A stretch of DNA of 64,000 nt, taken from NCBI GenBank assembly GCA_018136815.1, contig CM030944.1, positions 1,178,456-1,242,455 of the forward strand. Direction: 5' to 3'. Every line of letters starts with the position of its first letter. Position 1 is the first letter of the stretch. The notes beneath the pieces are model-generated. The model did not search any database and was not told the origin of the DNA. It was given only the letters and a program-made list of their open reading frames with translations. The translations under genes and the position numbers were made by a program. This DNA is from Isochrysis galbana (lineage: Eukaryota > Haptophyta > Isochrysidales > Isochrysidaceae). Positions 55,612 to 64,000 of the stretch are shown here, piece after piece.

Positions 55612-56095
55612 TTTCCGGTGGGCTGAGCTCTCGCTCGCGCCCATCCCCTTCTCCGCGCGCTCTCTCCCCTCTCCTGCGGCACGCGCGATGGCGCGCCTGC
55701 GGCAGGCCTGCAGCTGCCCTCCGGCGACCCTTGGAGGCTCCTGGAGGCCAGCTCAGGGGCGCAGAGGCAGAGGCAGAGGAAGCCGGGGCCGGGCCCTGGC
55801 CTCCCCTGCCTCTCCCTCGCTGGCGCTCCTGAGCCTCTGGAAACCCCGCGCTGCACCTGTCTGCCTGTCGGCAAGGGGGGGGGGGGGGGGGTTGGAGCAA
55901 TGGCGATGGGCTGGCCACGACAGGCGACAACGACAGGCGACAGGCCAGGGCGAGCGAGACAGGCGAGCCTGCTAGGGAGAGAGTGGGCCAGCAGGGCAAT
56001 CTGGTCCTGGCAAGCCATCAGGCATGTCAGGAGCATGGGTGGTTCCTGCCCCATGGCAGGGGAGTAGTGGAGAGAGGGGGGCCTCGTGCACCCCC
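55612..56095 (-). mobile_element. Diverged partial copy of the retroposon family (copy E)
   Basis: The central part of copies A-C is recognisable: TCTCCCCTCTCCTGCGGC, the GCGATGGCGCGCC block, GCTCAGGGGC, GGCCTCCCCTGCCTCTCCCT and CTGTCTGCCTG(T)CGGCAAGGGGG. The right side is rearranged or diverged. No target duplication is found. Confidence 0.55.
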
Positions 56096-56620
56096 CACGG
56101 GCGAACTAAGTATAAACTTAGTACTACTAGTAGTTATAATAAGTATAATCTTAGTTTTGTAGCTCTAGCTCTAAGGTTTTAACTGCCATTGCGGGCGGCA
56201 CAGATTTATGTGATTTTGGAGGCGCGAATGGCACCAAGTCCATGGGTAATGTACGTACCAATTTAATTCAAAACTGACGTACAGGGCCACAAAGCTCACG
56301 GTAGTCGTCAAGGTACAAGCCGTGGATCGCTCGCTCACAGCTATCGAAATGTTGATTTTCGAGATCCCGAAAGTCGTATTGTTCCCGTGCGAAAGCATTG
56401 GTGCCAAGCATACGGCGAGTGGTGAAAATAGTGGCTGTTGTATGTCAAATTGCAGGGAGCTGGCAGGGTCGCTGAAGTGCGGCTGGCCGCGATAGCCAGG
56501 ATCATTGCTCCCGCAGCGCCCATGCGCGCCGTTCTGATAGCACATGGAGCGCAGCATGCAAATGAGCACGCCAAACTCTGATGACTGAAGGGTGATGATA
56601 GGGCGGAGAGCGCGGGCGGC
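56096..56620. other. No gene recognised
   Basis: Downstream of the minus-strand gene ending at 56621; lower GC. A TAAGTATAA(A/T)CTTAGT inverted pair lies near 56108-56155. Confidence 0.4.
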
Positions 56621-57808
56621 TCACAAGGCATACGTCACGCTGCAAGTGAAGAGGCGCGCATGCATCGTCTTGCCCAGCACCTGCCACTGGCCAGGCTTAT
56701 GGATCGATTCGAGACGAACCGTCGAGAAGGGCGGCAGGGTGTAGCCCGGGCCACTCCGACTGCGCAGACCTTCCCCAGGGGCGTCCTGGAGCAGGCTGTG
56801 CATGCCACTGCCATCGGCGCGCTGGTTGAGAAAGCAGACAACATCCTTGGCAACAATTGGCCGTGCCTCGTCGTCGTTGTGAATGAGGAAGCCCTTGCCC
56901 GAACCGAGCGCATACCGTGATGCCTCCTCAGCGTTGACAAAGGCAGACGTGCGCAGCGTCGTGCCCACCCGTACTTTGGGCCGCAGAAGAGCACCCCATG
57001 CCGCATCCTCCTCCAGCAAACAGCCCGGGCCGCTGCCCCACGCTTCGGCGGGAAGCGCAAGCGGCGAGTAGAGAGGGGGTGGGGGCTGTCCCTCGGGGCG
57101 GTACGCGGCGGCGGTCAACGCGTCGAAGACAGACCACACGCTCACCGGAAACGATACAGGTCGGCCCAAGCAGACAGGAGCCCGGCCACGCGGCCGACCC
57201 GCAAACTTGCGGATGCGGCTCAGGCTGCGGCTCATCGCGGCGCCCGAGGTCATCAGAAGCGTCAGTACTTCTGCGTGCTCCCTCGACCAGCCTGCTACAT
57301 TGACACGCCAGTCGACGTCATCAGCGTTGGCACGGAGGCAGGCCTCAATCGAGCGCTCTCCACGTTCGCCAAAGAAGAAGCGCGAGAAGTTCATATGCTC
57401 GTCGCTCCACCCTTCTCCAGTGAGCAGCTGGTAGAGACGAAAGTCCTCCGTCTGGAGCGAGACGTACTCGCTCCTCCAGCTGACGTCTGCCCTTCGCGGC
57501 TGCCCAAGCTGCTGCTCGAGCAGCTCATCCGTGTTCAGAGCGCGGATCCAGTTCACCCTCCGCGCCGGCTCGAGCTCTGCTGGCCTGCGAGCGCGGAGGG
57601 TGGTAGCAGCGGCGAGCGAAGCCAGGCGGTGGAGCCGTCGAGAGGTGGCTGCGGTGGAGGCAAGGCTGAGAGCACCGCAGTCACTGAGGATGAGGAGGAG
57701 GAGGTCGTCGTCGAGCTGGTTGAAGAGGCTGAAGCCGCTCTCTGATCCCCGCCGCCGCGTGGTGCGAGCGCAGGCGGATGGCGCGAGGGCTTGCCGGTGC
57801 CGCTTCAT
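56621..57808 (-). CDS. F-box-like protein with ADP-ribosyltransferase-like C-terminal domain
   Basis: A single exon of 395 residues, ATG at 57806-57808. Residues about 28-75 read FNQLDDDLLLLILSDCGALS, then ASTAATSRRLHRLASLAAAT, the helix pattern of an F-box, which would link the protein to SCF ubiquitin ligases. The middle (100-240) is unassigned. Residues about 275-390 read VGTTLRTSAFVNAEEASRYA, GKGFLIHNDDEARPIVAKDV and YTLPPFSTVRLESIHKPGQW, ending LFTCSVTYAL. A T-S-A-F strand, a helix and the PPFSTV strand resemble ADP-ribosyltransferase folds, but the catalytic Glu motif is not clear. Catalytic activity is not claimed. The gene has no intron, unlike most neighbours. Confidence 0.65.
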   Translation of the reverse strand: MKRHRQALAPSACARTTRRRGSESGFSLFNQLDDDLLLLILSDCGALSLASTAATSRRLHRLASLAAATTLRARRPAELEPARRVNWIRALNTDELLEQQLGQPRRADVSWRSEYVSLQTEDFRLYQLLTGEGWSDEHMNFSRFFFGERGERSIEACLRANADDVDWRVNVAGWSREHAEVLTLLMTSGAAMSRSLSRIRKFAGRPRGRAPVCLGRPVSFPVSVWSVFDALTAAAYRPEGQPPPPLYSPLALPAEAWGSGPGCLLEEDAAWGALLRPKVRVGTTLRTSAFVNAEEASRYALGSGKGFLIHNDDEARPIVAKDVVCFLNQRADGSGMHSLLQDAPGEGLRSRSGPGYTLPPFSTVRLESIHKPGQWQVLGKTMHARLFTCSVTYAL

Positions 57809-57867
57809 CGTGGAGAAGGGGGGGGAAGGAGCGAGAGGGGGAGAGAGCTGGGGGGCGGGGGAGGCGG

Positions 57868-57906
<39 letters not shown>

Positions 57907-59295
57907 AGCGGGGAAGTAGCGAATAGGGGGAAGGTGGAGGGGAAGAGATGTGAGTGATGGGTGCGCGGTAGATGATCAAGGAGAGAGAGAGGGCGAGGGG
58001 GGACAGACGGAATGAGGGAGGGGCAGCCCACGGGGAGAGAGAAGAAACCCGCGGTGTTTTCTTTAGTAGTGTCTGTGTAGAGAGGAAGCCAGCGGCGTCA
58101 ACCCGAAGGAGGGGGGCAAGAGAGGGGAATAGATAGGATTTGTGGGGGACGAGAGAGAGAGAGAGGGTGAGGGGGGTGGGACAGGCGCGCAACCCACGGC
58201 ATGACTCTACTACTACTCTAGAAGCTCTGGAGATAATAAATAATACGCCACAAGAACTGAGGTGATTTGTGGATGGGGAAGGCTTTGTCCGCGGGGGGAA
58301 GGGCTCTCTTCTCTTCTCCTCCACAGAGTAGAGAGAGACCAGACGGCGCGAACTGGAGCAGGAGAGGGGGAAGAGGAAGGAGACGGAGAGAGATGAAAGA
58401 GAGATGAAACGATGGAGGGGAGAGAGAGGGGAGGGATGGGGTGGGGGGGAGAAGGATGGGAGAGAGAAGGCGGAAGGAAAGGGACACACACCATCCATCT
58501 ATCCATCTATTCTTGGTGATGGAGGATTGTTGGGGAGAGGGGCGGCGGGGAGGGGACGGAGTCAGACCCGGCGCGAGAGAGATGGGGATCAAAGGGGAAG
58601 AAGGAGGGGAGAGAGAGAAGAAGAAGAGGGGAGAGAGCGGGGGCGGGGGAGATTCGGTCCCCCCGCGAGTGGAAGCGTCCCCTGGGGCATGAGTAGGAGT
58701 ACTCTTTAGGTCTAGAAGAGGTTGGGGAAGTGGAGCTTCTGCCAGATTCAGGAAGAAGGAGATTCACAGCGCAGAGTGCGAGGGCTTCTTGGGGGTGTGG
58801 GAGGAACCTGAAACGGACCGAGGCCGAAGGCGGTTCTGGATTCGGTTGAGTCGGTTGTTGACTTCGTTCTGCTTCATGATATTGGGATGAAACGGATCGG
58901 CGTGTTGCTCGCGGACCCAGCAGAAAAAATCGTGGTGATACTAGTGCTAGAGGAATTGTAGGGTTCTCGTGAGGTTTGAGGAGCGGGGTTGGAACAGCTC
59001 CTTCAACCCCAACCCTCTTACAACCGCTGCGCAAAAAAAAGAATTCCGCTGGCACTCCGATCTCGCTGCTGGGATGTTGGGATGCCCACGCTCCCCTACA
59101 CCTACACTGCGCAGGAGTTGGAGGACTCCCTCCTCGCCCTGGCGCAGCACATGTCACATGTGGCATGTGGATTGCCGGGTGCAGGCGGCGCAGACGGGCG
59201 CGGCTGCGTGGAGTGTGGAGTGAGACGACGCCGCGCGCTGCGCCCGCGCGCGTCGAGACATAACATTCTAAGCGAAAACAAAACTATCACCTGGC

Positions 59296-59370
59296 CCTCT
59301 TTTGACGGAACGCGAGTTCGTGTTGCAACGAAGCCGCCCGGCTTGGAAAGTCGCGTTCCGTCAAAAGAGG
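59296..59370. repeat. Hairpin: 20-bp perfect inverted repeat
   Basis: CCTCTTTTGACGGAACGCGA (59296-59315) is the exact complement of 59351-59370. The same 20-mer occurs singly at 14299-14318. Confidence 0.85.
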
Positions 59371-59461
59371 ACCACAGTCTGTGCTCAGGTGTCTGGAGAA
59401 AGGGACGTCTGTAGTGTGAACTGGTGTTTTGTGTCCGCTTAGCGTTTTCGCACATAACGTT

Positions 59462-59742
59462 AACATAAAGTCGCCGTATACGAGATGTTTCGTTTACGCA
59501 GCACATGTGATTACTTGCAATCATTGAGCACGCCGTGCGTATGCGCATCGACTTCCCCCTCGCGAGGGCGCCGTGCGTGCGCATAGAAACTTTTTTCCCT
59601 AAGGCCCACATTAACGTAAAGTAGCCATATACGAGATGTTTCGTTTGCGCAGCACGTGTGATTGCTTGCAATCATTGTGCACGCCGTGCGTATGCACATC
59701 GACTTCCCCCCCCGCGGGGCGCCGTGCGTGCGCATAGCAACT
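59462..59742. repeat. Tandem pair of about 150-bp units
   Basis: The unit begins AACGTAAAGT(C/A)GCC-like, passes through ATACGAGATGTTTCGTTT, TTGCAATCATTG and GCACGCCGTGCGTATGC, and ends GCGCCGTGCGTGCGCATAG. It appears at about 59462 and again at about 59612. The two copies differ by scattered changes. Confidence 0.75.
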
Positions 59743-60037
59743 TCCAGGAAGGTGCACGCCGTGCGTTCACTCTTTCCGCGGGGGGACTCTGGACGCAGAG
59801 GCGGTCGGGAACCGCGGGGGCACCCCTGGGACCGGGGAAAATATTACCGTATATTGCGAAAACACTGACGTAAACAATCGAGGTCTTGGGGTCTCTCCGC
59901 TCCCCCGGGGCCCCCTCCCCCGGGTCCCCTCCTCCCCCTCTCATCGACCTACCAGAGAGAGACGGCTCCTACTGCCTGCCTCCCTCCTCCCTCCTCGCTC
60001 ACCCTCCAGCTCTCTCCTCGCCCTCGTCTTCCTCACG

Positions 60038-61963
60038 ATGGTGGCGACTCGGCGCGCATCGGTACGGTCCTCCGTCCTCTCGTCTCGTGCTCCTGCTCGC
60101 TGGTTTCGTTCGACTCGCTCGACACCGCCACCTGTCGACTGGACGCCGAGCGCAAGCGCTGCTCGCACGACTCGTTCCTCTTGCTGCTCCAAGGGCGCGG
60201 CGGAGGAGGCGGATCCTGTTCGCGTTCCTGATGCCGAGGAGGAGGCCCTTTCCCCGACCGATGAGGCCACCACCACCACCACCGACGAGGACTCCGGGCC
60301 TGTGGGAGGAGAAGAGGAGAACGAGGACTGTGCGTCGGACGCTCCAGGTCTTCTTGTTCCCATCGCGCGGGTTGCGGATGTCGAGGAGCCAGCCGAGTCG
60401 ATGGAGGAGGTCGAGACCGCCCACGCGCTCGCTCTCGCCGATGAGAAGGAAGCCGAGGAAGAGGACGAGAAGGCGGAGAAGGCGGAGAATGAGAAGACGG
60501 CTGCGTCCGACGCACCAGTCGGAGAAGTCTTCACTCGGTTCGAAGAGGCCACGCAGCTGGAAGAGGCCACTCAGCTCGAGGAGGAGGAGAAGGGCGAGAC
60601 CGCCGAGGAGGCCGAGACCGCCGAGGCGCCCGCTCCTGCCGAGGCGAACGAAAAGGAGGGTGAGGAGAAGACGGAGGAGAAGGAAGAGGAGACGTCCGAC
60701 GCACCCGCTCGGGAGGGGTTGGAGGTGGCCACGCAGCTGGAGGAGCTGACTCAGCTGGAGGAGTCCGCGGAGACCGCAGCCGAGCCGACCTCCGCGGAGG
60801 CCGCGATCGAGACCTCCACGGATGCCTCGCGTGTGATGGAGGACCATGCGTCCGACGCTCAAGCGGACGCTATGTTGGAGCCCATCGTTGACGAGAAGGA
60901 CGACGACGACATGTTTGACTTTTGGGAGATGGCCAAGGAGCCCGATGGGGCGAAGGAGCCGGAGGAGCCAGTTGAGGAGGAGGCCGTCGTGAACAGTGGC
61001 TCCTCAGCGGTGGACTTGAGCGATGTCGCGGCTGGTGTTTCCAATGACTCCATGCACATTGACCTGACCGACGAAGCGGTAGATGTGGCGGCCACGCCTT
61101 GTTCGACGAATAGTGAGTCGGCGGCGGAGGAGTCCGAGGAGGAGTCGGAGGAGGACATTCTCCGCACCCTGAAGGAGCTCAAGGCGACCATCAAGCGGCT
61201 CGAGTCGCAGATGAAGAAGAAGCGTCCGCGCGCGAGGTCGCCAAGCGTCCCGTCCAAGAAGACCAAGCGTGCCGCCTCAGCCCAAGCGGAGGTCTCGCCG
61301 CGCCCTGTCGCCGAGGAAGCCGAAGTTCCGCCTCAGCCAGAAGCGGAGGAAGAGGCGGAGGAAGAGGCGGAAGAGCCGGAAGAGGCGGAGGAGGAGGAGG
61401 CGCGCCCGACCGGCCACGTCCCTGTGACGAAGCGTGAGTGCCGCTTCTGCTTTTTGGCCAAGCACGAGCTGACGAAGCACGACAAGAACGGCCGCATGTA
61501 CGTCAACTTTGTGCTCTTCGAGAAGGTGGACTCGGATGGCACGGGCGTGCGCCTCGGCTCGGAAGAGATGCGCGAGCTCAACTTTCGCAAGTTTGTGCTG
61601 AAGGGCAAGAAGGAGGAGAAGAAGTGGGGGATCGTCCTCCGCGGCTACGACATGGACAAGTACTCGGAAGGCACGATGCCGGTCAAGGTGTACAGGTGCT
61701 CGAGCGCGGAGTTCCCTTACGTCGAGTCGAGCTGCCAACAGTTCGTCAGCTCCGTGGCGAAGGCCCTTGGTCGCCCTTACCGCACTGCCCCCAAGGCTCC
61801 GTATGTGCTTTATGCCCTCCGCGACAACGAGACCATGAAGGTGCCCCAAAACCTGTTGACCTTGTACCTGTTGTCCCATCCGGGGCTGGATATTTTGTGG
61901 ATATTTTTGCTGGATATTTGGGTCCGATTTTGTGGATATTTCTGCCAAGGCCTAGCAACCTAG
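60038..61963 (+). CDS. Large acidic protein with conserved C-terminal block, function unknown
   Basis: ATG at 60038 and TAG at 61961-61963; 641 residues. Residues 1-45 are Ser/Arg-rich. Residues about 55-370 are strongly acidic and repetitive (Glu/Ala, with EEATQLEEATQLEEEEKG-like repeats and SDAP repeats). Next come a coiled-coil-like stretch (EDILRTLKELKATIKRLESQ) and a basic patch (KKKRPRARSPSVPSKKTKR, likely nuclear localisation). Residues about 465-605 form an ordered domain: RECRFCFLAKHELTKHDKNG, MYVNFVLFEKV, EEKKWGIVLRGYDM and VESSCQQFVSSVAKALG. I do not recognise it. The last 25 residues are encoded by repeated GGATATTT units and may not be genuine. Retroposon copy C begins 24 bp after the stop. 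Confidence 0.7.
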   Translation: MVATRRASVRSSVLSSRAPARWFRSTRSTPPPVDWTPSASAARTTRSSCCSKGAAEEADPVRVPDAEEEALSPTDEATTTTTDEDSGPVGGEEENEDCASDAPGLLVPIARVADVEEPAESMEEVETAHALALADEKEAEEEDEKAEKAENEKTAASDAPVGEVFTRFEEATQLEEATQLEEEEKGETAEEAETAEAPAPAEANEKEGEEKTEEKEEETSDAPAREGLEVATQLEELTQLEESAETAAEPTSAEAAIETSTDASRVMEDHASDAQADAMLEPIVDEKDDDDMFDFWEMAKEPDGAKEPEEPVEEEAVVNSGSSAVDLSDVAAGVSNDSMHIDLTDEAVDVAATPCSTNSESAAEESEEESEEDILRTLKELKATIKRLESQMKKKRPRARSPSVPSKKTKRAASAQAEVSPRPVAEEAEVPPQPEAEEEAEEEAEEPEEAEEEEARPTGHVPVTKRECRFCFLAKHELTKHDKNGRMYVNFVLFEKVDSDGTGVRLGSEEMRELNFRKFVLKGKKEEKKWGIVLRGYDMDKYSEGTMPVKVYRCSSAEFPYVESSCQQFVSSVAKALGRPYRTAPKAPYVLYALRDNETMKVPQNLLTLYLLSHPGLDILWIFLLDIWVRFCGYFCQGLAT

Positions 61964-61970
61964 CAAGCCT

Positions 61971-61987
61971 CTTGTGCTCACCTGTGG
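61971..61987. repeat. Left target-site duplication of retroposon copy C
   Basis: CTTGTGCTCACCTGTGG, identical to 62919-62935. Confidence 0.88.
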
Positions 61988-62918
61988 AACCTACTTTTAT
62001 AAGTAGGGGTCAATGGGGGCCTCGCGCCCCCCTCTCTCCATCGCGGACACCCCCAGGGGTGGGCCCGTACAATCAACCACAGCCCCTGCCCTTTGGCAGG
62101 GGCTGGGCAATCATCACACTGGCCCAGACGCCTAGTGGGCGCGGGCCGTGATTCGCACTCCCACGCCCTGCGTGGGCCTGCCCTCGAGCTGACCCCCCCC
62201 CCCTTCCCTGGTCGCCAGGCAGAGAGATGCCTCTGGGCGGCTCCCATGGCCAGCGAGGCAAGCATGGGAGAGGCAGGGGGGGCCAGGGGCTGAGCCCCAG
62301 CCTCCACTGCCCCCTGAGCTGCCCTTGCTGGCCCTCTGGGAGCTCCCAAAGGCCCTCTGAGAGCAGGCCGTGGCGCGCCGCATGGCGACGCGCCGCAGGG
62401 AGAGGGGTGGAGGAGAATGGAGAGGGGGAGAGGGGAGGATTTGCACCCCCCCCCGATGGAGTGCGGTAAGAAACGGGCCCCGTTTGCGTTAGCAAACGGG
62501 CGAAGGGGGGCGGCTGGCGACAGGAGGGGGAGAAGAAGGGAGTGGCTCAAGACGTCCCTGTGGCAGGTATAGGGGGGCGCAGTCATTTATTTCTTCGAGG
62601 ACTGCTCGCGGCGCGAGCTGTAAGGGCCGTTCCGCTTCTCGACGAGAGGTCCCTTCCCCCCCCCCCCGGTGCTTTTTCCCGGAGAGTCGGCCGGCGTCGA
62701 CCGGTCCGCCTCAATGGGTTTTCCCTCATTTTAACTTGTGGGGAGTTAGAATGGGAGCCGGGGTCATGCGAGGGGGGAGATTTGGAGGGGTGCATAGGAG
62801 TATGTATCTGTGTCAATAGCACGCGCCAAGGTGTACGGGCAGGTGCGCTGAGGGCTGTCGTGTTGGTACCGGGCTAGTGGGAGTAGTGGTACTAACGCTC
62901 AGTTGTTTTATATTTTAT
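61988..62918 (+). mobile_element. Complete retroposon, copy C (931 bp)
   Basis: Plus orientation. The 5' end AACCTACTTTTATAAGTAGG is at 61988 and the A/T-rich tail TTGTTTTATATTTTAT ends at 62918, flanked by a perfect 17-bp duplication. It is the reverse complement of copies A and B along its length. The insertion is immediately 3' of the acidic protein gene and could supply or disturb its polyadenylation region. Confidence 0.9.
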
Positions 62919-62935
62919 CTTGTGCTCACCTGTGG
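62919..62935. repeat. Right target-site duplication of retroposon copy C
   Basis: Pairs with 61971-61987 (17 of 17). Confidence 0.88.
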
Positions 62936-63537
62936 TGGTCTCGCGGGTCAAGTCTGTCCTTGTGTGGGGACCAGGCCTTCCGGCCTTCCCCATTGGGTTA
63001 TCGACTATGCACTGTCACTATGCCACGCACGCGAAACTTTACGTAGCCATAGGGGATGGGGAGGGGGGAGGGGGAGGGGGGAGGGGGAGGGGGAGGGGGG
63101 GGAGGGGGAGGGGGAGGGGGCGGCGTTCCGTCGAATGTGAATATGGAACACACAACTAAAATTGAGCCATGGTCCGTTTACAATACTACTCGAATGTATG
63201 TAAACATAGTACTATAACACTGTAATTCAACTAAGTGTATGTTAGTTCGCCCACGGGGGGGCACGAGCCCCCCCCCTCTCCCTCTCTCCACTCATCCATG
63301 TTGCCCTTATCTTTCGCACGCTCGCGCTCGCGCCAACATCCAACATGTGAAAAAATCCATTTTTTGGCCTGGTGCTGTTGACGGCCCCAAAACATTTTTC
63401 CAACAATTGCACACACTCGCAAACAACTCCGCTTCCACTTCACGTGCCACGTAGCACTGAACACTTAACCTATTGCCTTGTGCCAATCCGTTCAGTACTA
63501 CAACTAGTACTCGTACAAAAAGAGAAATACACAAAAA
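62936..63537. other. No gene; contains (GGGGGA)n
   Basis: A G-rich GGGGGA-type array occupies about 63055-63121. The rest is intergenic and includes the 3' UTR of the minus-strand gene. Confidence 0.45.
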
Positions 63538-64000
63538 TCAATCATGATTCACGCGCGCACGGCCACGACCACGACCGCGACCGCGACCACGACCGCGACC
63601 ACGACCGCGACCGCGGCCGCGACTAAGTGGTGAAAGCGGAATGATCTCGTCCACCTCAGAGTTGTCTTCAAAACCATGTACAAAAAGGTGAGCGTCGCTG
63701 GCGCGATGATTGTCGCTAGAGCTTTCACACGCACCGACCTCCTCATGCTCTTCCTCCTCCTCATTATCATCATCATCATCATCCTGCTGCCGGTCGTCGA
63801 TTCGTAGCGCAGCATGAAGACGTTTGTTCGCATTGCGCAGCTGTGCGCACTCGTCCTGCAGCTCATTCACCTGCTTCTCGAGGCGGTCCTTCTCGTTGAT
63901 CTTGCCGCGCAGAATGGAGATGTCCCGGCCCATCTCCTCAATCTTCTCGTGAGCTTCCTTGAGAGCGTACGCATTGCGGCCGGCGCCTCTCTGTGGTATC
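63538..64000 (-). CDS. 3' exon of a coiled-coil protein with acidic block and RG-repeat tail (partial)
   Basis: The exon begins after an acceptor CCACAG at 63991-63992 (exon 63990-63538) and the gene continues beyond the window edge. It encodes a coiled coil (KEAHEKIEEMGRDISILRGK, then KDRLEKQVNELQDECAQLRN), a run of Asp/Glu (DDRQQDDDDDDNEEEEEHEE), and a C-terminal Arg-Gly repeat of about 14 units (63553-63625) ending RVNHD. RG repeats are common in RNA-binding or arginine-methylated proteins; no family is assigned. The CCGCGA/CCACGA array here is therefore coding. Confidence 0.6.
   Translation of the reverse strand, partial: IPQRGAGRNAYALKEAHEKIEEMGRDISILRGKINEKDRLEKQVNELQDECAQLRNANKRLHAALRIDDRQQDDDDDDNEEEEEHEEVGACESSSDNHRASDAHLFVHGFEDNSEVDEIIPLSPLSRGRGRGRGRGRGRGRGRGRGRARVNHD

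Larger units (their letters stand above)
57809..60037. other. Long region without a called gene; purine tracts and transposon relics
   Basis: It includes a (GA)n run at about 57869-57904, GA/GGA-rich tracts to 58690, and the repeat relics at 59.26-59.75 kb. A plus frame near 58990-59270 has some ordered-looking sequence (CWDVGMPTLPYTYTAQELED), but no partner exon or family supports it. Confidence 0.45.

Noticed and set aside
58976-59414. Plus frames near 59.0-59.4 kb
   Set aside because: Some ordered-looking residues, but they run into the hairpin repeat and have no family match or partner exon.
59462-59742. Repeat-spacer array
   Set aside because: Only two tandem units, no short repeats with unique spacers; the window is eukaryotic.
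63553-63625. Possible CRISPR-like or minisatellite array
   Set aside because: It is the coding Arg-Gly repeat of a minus-strand exon; units are 6 bp with no spacers.

Overview
This is a 64 kb eukaryotic nuclear window, most likely from a unicellular alga with a secondary plastid (haptophyte or ochrophyte-like). The evidence is short GT-AG introns that restore protein families when removed, GC-rich codon use, many homopolymer and purine/pyrimidine tracts, and two proteins (a ClpS-like adaptor and a membrane delta-9 desaturase) that begin with a signal peptide followed by a transit-like stretch. The exact lineage cannot be fixed from the sequence alone.

Layout. 0.8-4.1 kb is a segment bounded by a perfect 44-bp inverted repeat that carries protein fragments of mixed origin. 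4.2-12.8 kb holds a C1q/TNF-like jelly-roll protein, a complete retroposon, a Gln/Pro-rich protein, a recombinase-like fragment that runs into a degenerate Pro/Ala/His repeat tract, and a small ubiquitin-like protein. 15.2-18.0 kb is a seven-exon gene that I could join with consistent phases: signal peptide, J-domain, two ShKT modules and a C-terminal KDEL. 19-27 kb has a zinc-motif protein and a 1,710-residue LRR plus coiled-coil protein resembling LRRC45. 28-37 kb holds a foldback element, ClpS-like, desaturase and PEBP genes. 38-40.5 kb is a hAT transposon remnant and a second complete retroposon. 40.6-44.5 kb has a TBC Rab-GAP and, divergently, a tyrosine/dual-specificity phosphatase. 45-56 kb is dominated by dispersed repeats and small transposons, with a short exon, a small single-TM protein gene and one unknown gene between them. 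56.6-64 kb has an F-box/ADP-ribosyltransferase-like gene, an acidic protein whose 3' end abuts a third complete retroposon, and the last exon of a coiled-coil/RG-repeat gene that leaves the window.

The genes do not form one pathway; they are ordinary host genes (ER quality control, membrane traffic, lipid desaturation, plastid proteolysis, signalling) set in mobile DNA. The strongest structural results are a roughly 0.93-kb retroposon family with three complete copies, each bounded by its own 15-18 bp target-site duplication; two hAT-type elements with perfect 8-bp duplications and related ends; a small palindrome-rich element with an 8-bp flanking repeat; and the KDEL-tailed J-domain/ShKT gene.
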